Position numbers and translations under genes: made by a program. The notes beneath the pieces were generated by a model. It did no database searches, had not been told where the DNA came from, and saw only the letters and a program-made list of their open reading frames with translations. 64,000 bases of DNA from an uncultured Methanospirillum sp. (GTDB taxonomy: Archaea > Halobacteriota > Methanomicrobia > Methanomicrobiales > Methanospirillaceae): the NCBI RefSeq assembly GCF_963668475.1, contig NZ_OY764544.1, forward strand, positions 3,595,986-3,659,985, written 5' to 3'. Of this stretch, positions 8,481-17,373 are shown piece after piece. Each line of letters starts with the position of its first letter. Position 1 is the stretch's first letter.

Positions 8481-9113
8481 ATGAATATAACCGCTTTTCG
8501 CTACCGTTTCATCGGGTATGTTGAGCCGCTCTCCGGGTTTTTTCTAAAACTTGGCATCTCTCCGAATATGGTAACGGTTCTCTCGCTTCTTGCAGGAGTT
8601 GCCTGTGCTGCCTGTTATGCCATGAGTGCCTTTCTTCCTGGCAGTATTTTCCTGTTCATTTCCGCAGTCCTGGATCTCATTGACGGGACTGTTGCACGAA
8701 GATCTGGTCGGGAGACCCGGTTTGGTGCGGTATTTGACTGGATTGCCGATAAATATACCGATGCCATTGTGATCATCGGAGTGGGAATCTCTGCAACCCC
8801 CATCATCACACGGATCATCCCTGGTCCTTCAACATGGGATTTTGCCATTGTGGCACTTGCAGTAACCGGTTCTCTGATGAACACATTCATCAAACCGGTA
8901 ACGTATGCGGAGATCGGGTTTAGTGAGCGTCGGGCTGGAAAGATAGAAGATCCCCTTGAGGGAGTGGGTTTCTTTGGCAGACCTGAGACGCTTCTGATAC
9001 TTGGACTCGGGGGTCTCGTCGGGTATATCTGGGTTTCAGTTATTATTATCGCAATATGTACGAATCTTTCGGCTCTGGAGCGGATTATCTACCTTTACCG
9101 GCGATATTCATAA
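8481..9113 (+). CDS. CDP-alcohol phosphatidyltransferase family membrane enzyme
   Basis: Protein of 210 residues. It contains the full catalytic signature D-x2-D-G-x2-A-R-x8-G-x3-D-x3-D at about residues 70-95 (DLIDGTVARRSG, then FGAVFDWIADKY). About five or six hydrophobic segments place it in the membrane. Family knowledge: it transfers an alcohol phosphate from or onto CDP-archaeol; in methanogens the close candidates are archaetidylinositol-phosphate synthase and archaetidylglycerol-phosphate synthase, and I favour the former without proof. The 3' end overlaps the convergent archaeosortase gene by 29 bp. Confidence 0.85.
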   Translation: MNITAFRYRFIGYVEPLSGFFLKLGISPNMVTVLSLLAGVACAACYAMSAFLPGSIFLFISAVLDLIDGTVARRSGRETRFGAVFDWIADKYTDAIVIIGVGISATPIITRIIPGPSTWDFAIVALAVTGSLMNTFIKPVTYAEIGFSERRAGKIEDPLEGVGFFGRPETLLILGLGGLVGYIWVSVIIIAICTNLSALERIIYLYRRYS

Positions 9114-9930
9114 CTTCAACCCGGTATGCGTCTATCAGGTCTGCTGCAAAGTCTGCCAGGGTAGGTATCAGCCTGAAGAGTTCATAGGCGAGGATGATCA
9201 GAAATACAAGTGCAAGCCCTTCTGCAATGATATTGTGGGCCCAGAAGAAACTTGCATATCCTGGTTCAGGGTTTCCGGTAATATCTGGAAGCCAGGTGAA
9301 CCACTGTTCTGTGTATGCAATCACTACCCCGGTGTTTCTGAACAGATTGAGGATGTATACTGTGGGAACAATGAGTAGAAATGCCATGCCTTTTTGTTTC
9401 CATGTGGTCGGGACTGCTGCCGCAACGCCGAGCATGATCGCGATAGCCTGTATGCCTGTGCATGCAAGGATAATCTCAACCCTGAAGTGTCCGTGTTGCA
9501 GTGTGTTCCAGAGCACCTGATCAAAGGGGAATCTGAAGAAACTCAGGAACAGTCCTGTCTGTTTTACCACGATACTGATGAGGGCATTTCCGAGTGGCTC
9601 ATAAAATGCAAACGGGGCATAGATAAGAAACGAGACACCTGCTGCCCGTGTCAACTGGTACACGACAACCTGATCCTGAAGGAGCATTCTGATCGTTGCC
9701 CAAAGAAACGGGAGTGAAAGTGCTGCCATTACCGGATATAGCAGGTTTGTCTCCTCAATCCAGGCAGGAACACCACTGATCAGCACACAGACGATGGAGA
9801 TCCAGGCGATGATAGCGGTATACTTCTGATGCCTCCCGGGAATCAGCGAGAGAAGAAAGAATAAGCAGGAGAGGGGGACGAACAATTCAAGCATCTGACT
9901 CTTGTATATGTCCTGTCTCCAGATAATCAT
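9085..9930 (-). CDS. artA: Archaeosortase A
   Basis: Protein of 281 residues with about eight membrane segments. The exosortase/archaeosortase catalytic triad is visible: Cys157 in LACTGIQA, Arg198 in LNLFRN and His232 in FFWAHN. Family knowledge: ArtA recognises PGF-CTERM tails on S-layer and other surface proteins, removes the C-terminal helix and couples the protein to a membrane lipid. A matching substrate is encoded in this window at 46689-49358. The start at 9930 is the longest; an internal ATG at 9894 would begin just before the first membrane helix. Convergent with the CDP-alcohol transferase, fitting a shared lipid theme. Confidence 0.93.
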   Translation of the reverse strand: MIIWRQDIYKSQMLELFVPLSCLFFLLSLIPGRHQKYTAIIAWISIVCVLISGVPAWIEETNLLYPVMAALSLPFLWATIRMLLQDQVVVYQLTRAAGVSFLIYAPFAFYEPLGNALISIVVKQTGLFLSFFRFPFDQVLWNTLQHGHFRVEIILACTGIQAIAIMLGVAAAVPTTWKQKGMAFLLIVPTVYILNLFRNTGVVIAYTEQWFTWLPDITGNPEPGYASFFWAHNIIAEGLALVFLIILAYELFRLIPTLADFAADLIDAYRVEVMNIAGKGR

Positions 9931-10040
9931 TCAGTACTTATTGTTCGTACCTGAAAAAAAGTCGGCAATTTGGTCGTGGAATTGAATGAAGCGCTATTGA
10001 TAAGATAAAAGCCTGAAATACTTTCTGGTCTGATACCTAT

Positions 10041-10355
10041 ATGATGTTCTGTTTAAAGTGCGGAAGAATGCTCAAAAATCAGAGTGGTTCTTTTGTCTGT
10101 CCGGGCTGTGGATGGACAAAGGATGATGCGCCCGGAAATCTGATGACCAAGGTTGACAAAAGAAAAGAGAAAGAGATCGTCATCGTAGATGACACCGAGA
10201 AAATCCATACCCTCCCGACCATTGCCATCAGATGTCCGGAATGTGGTAACAATGAAGCCGAATGGTGGCTCCGTCAGCTCAGGTCTGCTGATGAGAGTGA
10301 AGTCAGATTCTTCCGCTGCACAAAATGTTCCAAGACCTGGAGAGAGTACGATTAA
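10041..10355 (+). CDS. tfs: Transcription factor S (TFIIS-like cleavage factor)
   Basis: Protein of 104 residues, the standard TFS size. N-terminal zinc ribbon: C4-x2-C7 and C20-x2-C23. C-terminal zinc ribbon: RCPECGN and RCTKCSKTWREYD. Between the last pairs is RSADESEVRFF, with the Asp-Glu pair that reaches the polymerase active site and stimulates transcript cleavage in backtracked complexes. Two ATGs in a row (10041, 10044) are equally possible starts. Monocistronic. Confidence 0.95.
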   Translation: MMFCLKCGRMLKNQSGSFVCPGCGWTKDDAPGNLMTKVDKRKEKEIVIVDDTEKIHTLPTIAIRCPECGNNEAEWWLRQLRSADESEVRFFRCTKCSKTWREYD

Positions 10356-10496
10356 TCACCCTTTCAACCAAATTTCACCATTCTGATTACGGTTTGAAAT
10401 AGTTATTTATCATCCAATTTTCCTTTTTCTCGTACCTGAATCATTTCCTATTTCGATTCTGCTCATTATTAATAATAATAAATGAAATGAGCGTTT

Positions 10497-11285
10497 GTGA
10501 AGTATTTTTCATTACTGTTGATCCTTCTTATGCTGGCCTCTTTGGGTCTTGTTGTATCTGCTGACAAGGCTGCGATCAACCTGGATACAGACGGAAATAA
10601 CCTCGTATCCGCAGGGAAGTATCAGGAGGCACTTGATGCCTATACAAAGTCTGCAGAACTGGATCCTACATATGCACAGGCATGGAACGGAAAAGGTGTT
10701 TCTCTGTTTTATCTCCGGAGATATGAGGAGGCACTTGAGGCTTATGATAAAGCACTGGCTCTTGATACACAGTTTATCAGTGTATACAACAACAAGGGCC
10801 GTTCATTGTCTGAACTCGGGAGAAACGAGGATGCCTTGAAAGCCTTTGACAAAGCAGTGGAACTGAATCCAAAATTTTCAGAAGCCTGGTTCAACAAAGG
10901 AAGCCTTCTTGAGAAGATGGGGCAGAATGAGTCGGCCCAGGAGGCCTTTACCAGGGCATCTGAAAATGACTCTCTGACGAGTAAGCAGTGGTCTGTGAAG
11001 GGACTCACCTATTATGAGAACGGGATGTACCAGGCAGCAATCGACGCCCTTGATCGGGCTATCCTGAAGGATCCCTCTGATGCAAGTGCATGGCATGCGA
11101 AAGGGGATGCGTTAAAAGCTCTTGGAGAGACAGGAGAGGCTGGGCAGATGTATGAAAAGGCCATCTCCCTCAATCCTCAATTGTCAAATCCGCTTACCCG
11201 GCATACACCCTTCCCGATCTTCGGACTTATCATGGGTCTTCTGCTGATCTTTTCAGTCAACTCCACAAGGATGAAGTTCAGATAA
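10497..11285 (+). CDS. Exported TPR-repeat protein with C-terminal membrane segment
   Basis: Protein of 262 residues starting at GTG 10497. A signal peptide (about 1-22) is followed by six TPR units (about 28-230), for example AWNGKGVSLFYLRRYEEALE and NPKFSEAWFNKGSLLEKMGQ. A hydrophobic helix at about 240-256 followed by basic residues suggests the repeats are anchored on the outer face of the membrane by the C-terminus. A TATA-rich stretch (AATAATAATAAAT) lies upstream. No enzymatic domain. Paralogous in style to the proteins at 2554 and 20101. Confidence 0.82.
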   Translation: MKYFSLLLILLMLASLGLVVSADKAAINLDTDGNNLVSAGKYQEALDAYTKSAELDPTYAQAWNGKGVSLFYLRRYEEALEAYDKALALDTQFISVYNNKGRSLSELGRNEDALKAFDKAVELNPKFSEAWFNKGSLLEKMGQNESAQEAFTRASENDSLTSKQWSVKGLTYYENGMYQAAIDALDRAILKDPSDASAWHAKGDALKALGETGEAGQMYEKAISLNPQLSNPLTRHTPFPIFGLIMGLLLIFSVNSTRMKFR

Positions 11286-11378
11286 ATTCCGGGCTCATTC
11301 ACTTTTTTATATAGATTTTTAGTGCGTGTTGGTCAGTGTACTCGTACTTTGGGATATATCAGTCGGAAAAAAGATGGG

Positions 11379-13445
11379 TTAGTAGAGACCCTGGGCCTTG
11401 ACACGGTACATCTGCCAGAGAAGTCTGCCGACAACCCGGTAGGTGAAGTCAAGTTCTTCAAAGCTTGGGATGTTGTGGGCATGCAAAATCTTTCGGCCCC
11501 TGTTCATCGACTCACCACCGAGTAATGTGGGAATAAGTCTCTTGTCGGTTGAACTTGAGAATTTCAGGATCTGATTTGCCATCTGCTCTGAACTCAAGAT
11601 GTTATTCGGGAATCCGACGATGAAACACATATCCCAGAGTGCATCATTCTTTGCCAGAACTTCGAAGGTCTTCCTGAACCGCTCCTCGCTTGCATCACCA
11701 ATCAGATCAATTGGATTACCCTTGTTCCAGAACTCGGGCATGAACTCGTTCATCTCTTTGATGAGGTAGTCAGGCAGATCGATGAGTTTGATTCCGTACC
11801 GCTCAGCATAGTCTGATGAGAGCACAGCAAACCCTCCTGCATTGGTGACCACGATTGCTCTGCGACCTTTCGGGTAACGTTTCGGATGAGAGAGCATCTC
11901 TGCTGCATGGAATGCACCGGTAAGGGTGTGGACAACCAGAACTCCTGATTTTCTGAATGCTTCCATATACACATCATAAGATCCCGAGAGTGAACCGGTG
12001 TGAGAAGCAGCTGCTGCCTGGCCACGTGCTGAAGATCCTGCCTTCAGGGCAACGACCGGTTTATGTCTTGTGACCTCACTGACGACCTCCATGAATGCCT
12101 TGCCATTCTTGATCTGCTCGATGTACGTGATGATGACATCTGTACTTGGATCTGCTGCTGCAGCACGAAGGTAGTCAAAGAAGTTCAGGTCAGCCTGGTT
12201 TCCAACCGATACCACCATCGAGAACCCGATGTCCTTTGTAAGAGAGAAGTCAACCACTGTGTTGACGATAGCACCACTTTGGGAGATGAATGCGATGTTA
12301 CCCGGGTTTGGTGACTGTGCCACATATGTGGTATCGAGACCGATCGGTGGAATGATGAGGCCAAGGCAGTTCGGACCGACGATACGGGTTCCGTACTTGT
12401 GGGCGATCTGGACAATCCGGTCTTCAAGCATATGGCCTTCCTCGCTCATCTCCTTGAAACCGGCTGTGATTATGACCGCTATCTTAACGCCTTTCTTTCC
12501 ACACTCTTCCATGACACCAGGAACGTGCCTGGCAGGGACGGTGATAACCGCGAGATCCACAGACTCTTCAGGGACATCAAGGATGGTTGGATATGCCTGA
12601 AGGCCCTGGATCGAATCACGTTTGTTGTTGATAGGGTAGACCTTTCCCGGGAAGTGCAGAAGGTTGTGCATAACTGCATACCCCATCTTAGTCTTCTCGT
12701 CTGATGCCCCGATCACAGCCACGGATTTTGGTTTGAAGTAATCGATCGGGACCTCCATCCTGGTGTCGCTCTCGAGCATCTGGATGTTGTCATCCATGAT
12801 GACCCGTGCATCGACTGCACAGGCACCTGAATCATAAAGTCTGATCGGGTTGACATCAAACTCCCTGAGTTCGGTCTGGTCAAGGAACATCTTGCAGATG
12901 TTCTTGATGATCTGGATAAGAACCTCTTCGTCTTTAGGTTTGGAGCCACGGTACCCGGTGATAAGCGGATACGAGTTGATCTCCTTGACCATTGCCCTGA
13001 TCTCTTCCTCATCAATCGGAAGGATTCTGAGCGTAACATCCTTCATCAGTTCGACGAGGGTTCCACCGACACCAAAGGTGATCACTTTGCCAAACGTTGG
13101 ATCAGTCTTTCCTCCGATGATCAGTTCAAGACCAGGGGAAGCCTGGTTCTCGACAATAACACCGGAGATCTCAGCCTGGGGATTGTAAGCCCTGGCACCT
13201 GAGACGATCAGGTTAAAGGCCGACTGGGCTGCTTCCTTGGTACCTACTCCGACGATGACTCCACCTGCATCACTCTTGTGAATGATCTGGGGTGAGATGA
13301 TCTTCATTACTACCGGGAAACCGATGGCTTCTGCAGCCTCTCCGGCATCCTCGGCACGGGTAACAATCCTATACTTGGGAGTCGGAATTCCATACCTGTT
13401 GAGGAGATCATACCCCTCAGCCTCACTAAGCATCCATTCTGCCAT
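11379..13445 (-). CDS. acd: ADP-forming acetate-CoA ligase, fused beta-alpha subunits
   Basis: Protein of 688 residues. The first 220 residues are the beta (ATP-grasp) part: FPVVMKIISPQIIHKSDAGG carries the conserved His, followed by a long ATP-grasp fold. From about 235 comes the alpha part with the CoA-binding Rossmann motif VAVIGASDE, then GPNCLG, FISQSGA and SHTGSLSG, the last with the His phosphorylated in catalysis. Reaction: acetyl-CoA + ADP + Pi to acetate + ATP + CoA, reversible. The order beta-alpha is the reverse of the alpha-beta fusion I know from Methanocaldococcus. It is divergent from the AMP-forming acs across 231 bp. Confidence 0.9.
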   Translation of the reverse strand: MAEWMLSEAEGYDLLNRYGIPTPKYRIVTRAEDAGEAAEAIGFPVVMKIISPQIIHKSDAGGVIVGVGTKEAAQSAFNLIVSGARAYNPQAEISGVIVENQASPGLELIIGGKTDPTFGKVITFGVGGTLVELMKDVTLRILPIDEEEIRAMVKEINSYPLITGYRGSKPKDEEVLIQIIKNICKMFLDQTELREFDVNPIRLYDSGACAVDARVIMDDNIQMLESDTRMEVPIDYFKPKSVAVIGASDEKTKMGYAVMHNLLHFPGKVYPINNKRDSIQGLQAYPTILDVPEESVDLAVITVPARHVPGVMEECGKKGVKIAVIITAGFKEMSEEGHMLEDRIVQIAHKYGTRIVGPNCLGLIIPPIGLDTTYVAQSPNPGNIAFISQSGAIVNTVVDFSLTKDIGFSMVVSVGNQADLNFFDYLRAAAADPSTDVIITYIEQIKNGKAFMEVVSEVTRHKPVVALKAGSSARGQAAAASHTGSLSGSYDVYMEAFRKSGVLVVHTLTGAFHAAEMLSHPKRYPKGRRAIVVTNAGGFAVLSSDYAERYGIKLIDLPDYLIKEMNEFMPEFWNKGNPIDLIGDASEERFRKTFEVLAKNDALWDMCFIVGFPNNILSSEQMANQILKFSSSTDKRLIPTLLGGESMNRGRKILHAHNIPSFEELDFTYRVVGRLLWQMYRVKAQGLY

Positions 13446-13560
13446 GAATCAACCTCATATCATCAGAACTCTGCCGTCTCTGTAGATCAGCGAAGTTCTA
13501 CAAATGACGATGTCAAGTTCGTCACTTTCGTACCTATTCTGTGAACCACCATTCCATATA

Positions 13561-13579
13561 AACAATTGTAATTATTGTT
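13561..13579. promoter_or_regulatory. Inverted repeat in acd/acs divergent promoter region
   Basis: AACAAT and ATTGTT form a perfect 6-bp inverted repeat with a 7-bp spacer, immediately downstream of the TATA-like CATATAAA on the acs side. The position in a divergent intergenic region of two opposing acetate-activating enzymes suggests an operator; the cognate regulator is unknown. Confidence 0.35.
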
Positions 13580-13676
13580 CATGATGAATGAAAAGAGTCA
13601 GGAAAGACTATTAGGAATTGTCCATGATAAATGATGATAGATTGGATGTGCAGTTCTGCATCCTGGAGATGGTAAT

Positions 13677-15545
13677 ATGTCAGGAACTATCTACTACCCG
13701 GATCCGTCATACAAGGAGACGGCAAAGATTCACAATTACTCTCATGAATATCAGGAGTTTACAAAGGATCCTGATGCATTCTGGCGACGCATAGCTTCAG
13801 ACCTTCTCTGGTTTAAACCCTGGGATAAGGTAAGGATATGGGAGCACCCGTTTGCCCGGTGGTTCACCGATGCAAAACTTAATATCACATACAACTGTCT
13901 TGAGCGCCACCTGAACAACGATCGACGTAATAAAGTAGCCATATGCTGGGTTGGGGAAAATAACCGTGAACGCATACTGACGTACTATCAACTTCACAAG
14001 GATGTGATGAGATTTGCAAACGGGCTCAAATCCCTCGGTGTTACGAAAGGAGATCGCGTATGTATTTACATGCCTGCAGTGCCTGAGATGGTTGTCGCCA
14101 TGCTTGCCTGTGCCAGGATCGGGGCAGTGCATACGGTGGTGTTTGCCGGGTACGGGGCAAAAGCACTCAACGAACGCATCACCGGTTCACAGTCAAAGGT
14201 GGTCATTACCGCAGATGCAACGGTGCGACGCGGAGGAAGCCTCCCCCTCAAGCCTATCGTTGAAGAGGCGATCATCAATGCTCCGATGGTTGAGAAAGTC
14301 GTTGTCCTGAGGACGCAGGAGCCGAAGGTCGGGCTTCTGGATGATCTTGAGATAGATTATGAAGAACTCATGAGTGCTTCACCACGCCATTGTCCAGCCG
14401 AGCCGGTAGGGTCGGAAGATCCACTCTTCATCCTGTACACGTCAGGGACTACTGGTGCACCGAAAGGAATCGTGCATGCTGCAGGCGGATACATGGTCGG
14501 GGCATACTACACAACCAAATACGTTCTTACCCTGCAGGAGAACGATCTCTACTGGTGCACTGCCGATCCCGGTTGGATTACAGGGCATACCTACGGTACC
14601 TACGGTCCTCTGCTTGTCGGAGGAACGATCTTCATGACCGAATACACTCCTGATTACCCGGACCCCGGGATCTGGTGGAGGCTCATCGAGGAGTATGGTG
14701 TCTCTATCTTCTACACTGCACCGACTGCTATCAGGATGTTCATGAAGGTCGGAGCCGAGTATCCAGACAAAGCTGATCTCTCTTCACTGCGGATCCTTGG
14801 ATCGGTTGGAGAACCCCTGAATCCTGAAGCGTTTGAGTGGTTTTACCACAACATCGGCAAAGATCACTGTCCGATCCTTGATACCTGGTGGCAGACCGAG
14901 ACCGGCATGCATATGATCACCACCATGGTAGGTGAACCGATGAAACCCGGGTTTGCGGGAAAACCAATTCCTGGGGTGGTGGCAGATGTGGTCAATGACG
15001 AGGGTGAGCCGGTGCCACCCGGAACAACAGGGTTCCTTGCTATCAAAGAGCCGTGGCCGTCGATGATGCAGATGGTACACCAGAACGAGGAGCGGTACAG
15101 GGGATACTGGAACTTTGGCAAGGATCACTTTTACAGCACCAACGATCTTGCTGTAAAAGATGAAGATGGGTACATCATGCTTCTTGGCAGGTCTGATGAT
15201 ATCATCATCGTGGCCGGGCATAATGTTGGAACAGCCGAGATTGAAAGTGCCCTGGTCTCGCACAGTTCGGTTGCTGAGGCTGCTGCGATCGGAAAGCCTG
15301 ATGACCTGAAAGGCAACCTCATCAAGGCGTTTGTGATACTGCGCAACGGGATTACACCAACCCCGAAGCTCATCCACGATCTCAAGTACCATGTCAGGAT
15401 GATGCTCGGCCCGATCTCTGTGCCTGCAGAACTTGAGTTTGTCGAAACCCTTCCAAAGACACGAAGTGGAAAGATCATGCGGAGAGTTCTCAAGGCACGG
15501 GAGATGGGCATGGATCCGGGTGATGTCTCAACCCTGGAAGAATAA
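13677..15545 (+). CDS. acs: Acetyl-CoA synthetase, AMP-forming
   Basis: Protein of 622 residues, full length. AMP-forming motifs: YTSGTTGAPKGIVH (P-loop-like A3), TWWQTETGMH (A5), YWNFGKDHFYSTND and LGRSDD (A7/A8 hinge), and TRSGKIMRR with the catalytic Lys near the C-terminus. Reaction: acetate + ATP + CoA to acetyl-CoA + AMP + PPi. In a hydrogenotrophic methanogen it serves acetate assimilation into biomass. Its promoter region holds an AACAAT/ATTGTT inverted repeat at 13561-13579. The start ATG at 13677 is preceded by GGAGATGG. Confidence 0.94.
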   Translation: MSGTIYYPDPSYKETAKIHNYSHEYQEFTKDPDAFWRRIASDLLWFKPWDKVRIWEHPFARWFTDAKLNITYNCLERHLNNDRRNKVAICWVGENNRERILTYYQLHKDVMRFANGLKSLGVTKGDRVCIYMPAVPEMVVAMLACARIGAVHTVVFAGYGAKALNERITGSQSKVVITADATVRRGGSLPLKPIVEEAIINAPMVEKVVVLRTQEPKVGLLDDLEIDYEELMSASPRHCPAEPVGSEDPLFILYTSGTTGAPKGIVHAAGGYMVGAYYTTKYVLTLQENDLYWCTADPGWITGHTYGTYGPLLVGGTIFMTEYTPDYPDPGIWWRLIEEYGVSIFYTAPTAIRMFMKVGAEYPDKADLSSLRILGSVGEPLNPEAFEWFYHNIGKDHCPILDTWWQTETGMHMITTMVGEPMKPGFAGKPIPGVVADVVNDEGEPVPPGTTGFLAIKEPWPSMMQMVHQNEERYRGYWNFGKDHFYSTNDLAVKDEDGYIMLLGRSDDIIIVAGHNVGTAEIESALVSHSSVAEAAAIGKPDDLKGNLIKAFVILRNGITPTPKLIHDLKYHVRMMLGPISVPAELEFVETLPKTRSGKIMRRVLKAREMGMDPGDVSTLEE

Positions 15546-15557
15546 TCTATCCAACTC

Positions 15558-15565
15558 TTTATATA
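15558..15565 (+). promoter_or_regulatory. TATA box of the tbp gene
   Basis: TTTATATA lies 22 bp before the ATG of the TBP gene. With archaeal initiation about 22-27 bp downstream of the TATA box the transcript would start at or next to the start codon, i.e. be leaderless; no Shine-Dalgarno sequence is present, which agrees. Confidence 0.6.
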
Positions 15566-15587
15566 CTGATTTATTACATTTATAAAT

Positions 15588-16148
15588 ATGACTGGCAGTC
15601 CAGAGAACTCTTTGCGGATTGAAAATATAGTTGCATCCGCGAAGATTACCGATTCCCTCAACCTGCCTCAGATCGCCTCCAGCATCAAGGACGCCGAGTA
15701 TAATAAGAAACGATTCCCGGGGGTGGTTATCAGAATGCAGGATCCAAAGATAGCGGCTTTGGTCTTTGGATCAGGCAAGGTTGTTCTGACCGGTGCAAAA
15801 AGCATGGAGAGCCTGACACGCGGTCTGGATATCCTTGGTGATCTGCTTCGCAACCTCGGGATTGAGATTCCGACCGGGCTGACGTACAAGGTTCAGAACA
15901 TCGTAACGTCGGCAGATCTTGGTGCTGGGATCAACCTCAACAAGATCGCGGTCGGCTTCAATCTTGAGAAGATCGAGTATGAGCCAGAACAGTTCCCGGG
16001 TCTTGTTTACCGGCTTGATGACCCAAAGGTAGTTGTGCTCTTGTTTGGATCAGGAAAACTGATCATCACCGGGGGCAAGGTTGCAGAAGATGCCAGACGT
16101 GCAGTTCTCAAGATCGTAGATGACCTTAAAGGGCTTGGTTTACTCTAA
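15588..16148 (+). CDS. tbp: TATA-box-binding protein
   Basis: Protein of 186 residues made of two imperfect direct repeats (about 7-88 and 98-180), the saddle-shaped TBP fold. Each repeat has a FPGVV/FPGLVY strand and a DPK-x-x-x-L-x-FGSGK core (FGSGKVVLTGAK and FGSGKLIITGGK). It binds promoter TATA elements and recruits TFB and RNA polymerase. There is a short acidic C-terminus with no long tail. A winged-helix regulator gene follows after 81 bp. Confidence 0.97.
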   Translation: MTGSPENSLRIENIVASAKITDSLNLPQIASSIKDAEYNKKRFPGVVIRMQDPKIAALVFGSGKVVLTGAKSMESLTRGLDILGDLLRNLGIEIPTGLTYKVQNIVTSADLGAGINLNKIAVGFNLEKIEYEPEQFPGLVYRLDDPKVVVLLFGSGKLIITGGKVAEDARRAVLKIVDDLKGLGLL

Positions 16149-16185
16149 AAATCGATAATTAGTTCTCTTTTTTTAATATTTATAT

Positions 16186-16205
16186 TTGTATATTTTTAAA
16201 TACAA
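16186..16205. promoter_or_regulatory. Inverted repeat over the promoter of the winged-helix regulator
   Basis: TTGTAT and ATACAA are perfect 6-bp arms around an AT-rich 8-bp spacer that contains a TATA-like TTTTTAAA. The repeat lies 25 bp before the regulator's start and could be its autoregulatory operator. Confidence 0.35.
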
Positions 16206-16229
16206 TAAAAGAGACTTCAGTATCTGCAT

Positions 16230-16643
16230 ATGCATTCTTCTGCTGAAAGTCAAATCGTGGATGCTGATCAGGAAGGTCTTTTTTCGACCCGGGAAGAAGA
16301 GATCACACTGATGCTCACCAGGGCGGGAGTCAGGCAGAACCATGCACGCGTTCTGGTCTTCCTGTTTGGTCGTTCGGATCAGACCTCACGTGATATCGAG
16401 CGTGGAACTCTGCTGAGGCAGCCTGAAGTGAGTATCGCCATCAATTATCTGATCGGTCAGGGATGGGCGAAAGTTGCGAGCCTTATTACAGAAAATAAAG
16501 GCAGACCGGTAAAACTCTACCAACTCGCAGCCTCAATCGATACCATTCTTGATGATATCAAAAAAGAGAAGGAAGAGGAGTATACTTCCAGGATTGATCT
16601 GATCGAGAACGTCAGAAAACTCGTTCACGAGTCAGGGTATTAA
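16230..16643 (+). CDS. Winged-helix transcriptional regulator (MarR/TrmB-like)
   Basis: Protein of 137 residues. Residues about 22-110 form a winged-helix pattern: helices with NHARVLVFLFG and TSRDIERGTLLRQPEVSIAI (recognition helix), then a wing with NKGRPVKLYQLA. Residues 108-137 form a charged coiled-coil helix suited to dimerisation. No ligand domain or Cys/His metal site is visible. It directly follows tbp and ends 1 bp before the convergent rpiA stop. Its operator may be the inverted repeat upstream. Confidence 0.75.
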   Translation: MHSSAESQIVDADQEGLFSTREEEITLMLTRAGVRQNHARVLVFLFGRSDQTSRDIERGTLLRQPEVSIAINYLIGQGWAKVASLITENKGRPVKLYQLAASIDTILDDIKKEKEEEYTSRIDLIENVRKLVHESGY

Positions 16644-16644
16644 C

Positions 16645-17346
16645 TTACACCTCTTTGATACCCAGAATCCGACAGTCATCACACTCTCCGACGATGACCG
16701 TCATAATACCTGAAAACTCGGCCATAATTCCGCATCCGACGACACCTGGGATGTTGTTAATCTCTGTTTCAAGTACCTGCGGATTATCTATGGGACCGAA
16801 GTGGTAGTCCAGAATGATATTTCCGTTGTCTGAGAGGACAGGTCCGTCCTTTTTCACTCCGTCCCTGACTACAACACTACCACCCATTCCTTCAAGGCGG
16901 CGAATGACATGCCCGAGAGCAAATGGTATTACCTCTACCGGAACCGGACCTGAAAGTTGATCACAAAGTTTGGATGAGTCGGCAACGATGATGAGTCGTT
17001 TGGATGCATCTGCCACGCATCGCTCACGGACCTGCGCTGCACCCCTGCCTTTTATCAAACGGAGTGAAGGATCGATCTGGTCTGCCCCGTCGATGGTGAT
17101 GTCGATCTCTGATACATCATCGAGTGAGGCCAATGGAATTCCTCTTTCCCTGGCTTTCATTGCTGTCTGAATAGAGGTGGGAACTCCTGTAATCTGAAGA
17201 CCGCCCTTTATCCGCTCTGCTAAGCGATCCATCGTGTATGCAACCGTTGAACCGGTCCCGAGACCGACGATCATGCCATCGCTTACATATTCGGCAGCCT
17301 TGTATCCGGCATTCTCTTTCGGATTTCCATTCCCGGATTTCGTCAT
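16645..17346 (-). CDS. rpiA: Ribose-5-phosphate isomerase A
   Basis: Protein of 233 residues, the normal RpiA length. Signature segments: VGLGTGSTVAY (substrate phosphate loop), DITIDGADQID (catalytic acid), LIKGRGAAQVRERCVA and VADSSKL, with GVVGCGIMA near the end. It interconverts ribose-5-phosphate and ribulose-5-phosphate, in methanogens serving pentose synthesis by the reverse ribulose-monophosphate route. It is followed 27 bp further by no same-strand gene start; surE lies upstream on the same strand, so surE-rpiA may be one transcript. Confidence 0.95.
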   Translation of the reverse strand: MTKSGNGNPKENAGYKAAEYVSDGMIVGLGTGSTVAYTMDRLAERIKGGLQITGVPTSIQTAMKARERGIPLASLDDVSEIDITIDGADQIDPSLRLIKGRGAAQVRERCVADASKRLIIVADSSKLCDQLSGPVPVEVIPFALGHVIRRLEGMGGSVVVRDGVKKDGPVLSDNGNIILDYHFGPIDNPQVLETEINNIPGVVGCGIMAEFSGIMTVIVGECDDCRILGIKEV

Positions 17347-17373
17347 TACCGGTCAGGTTTGAAACAGAATGTC

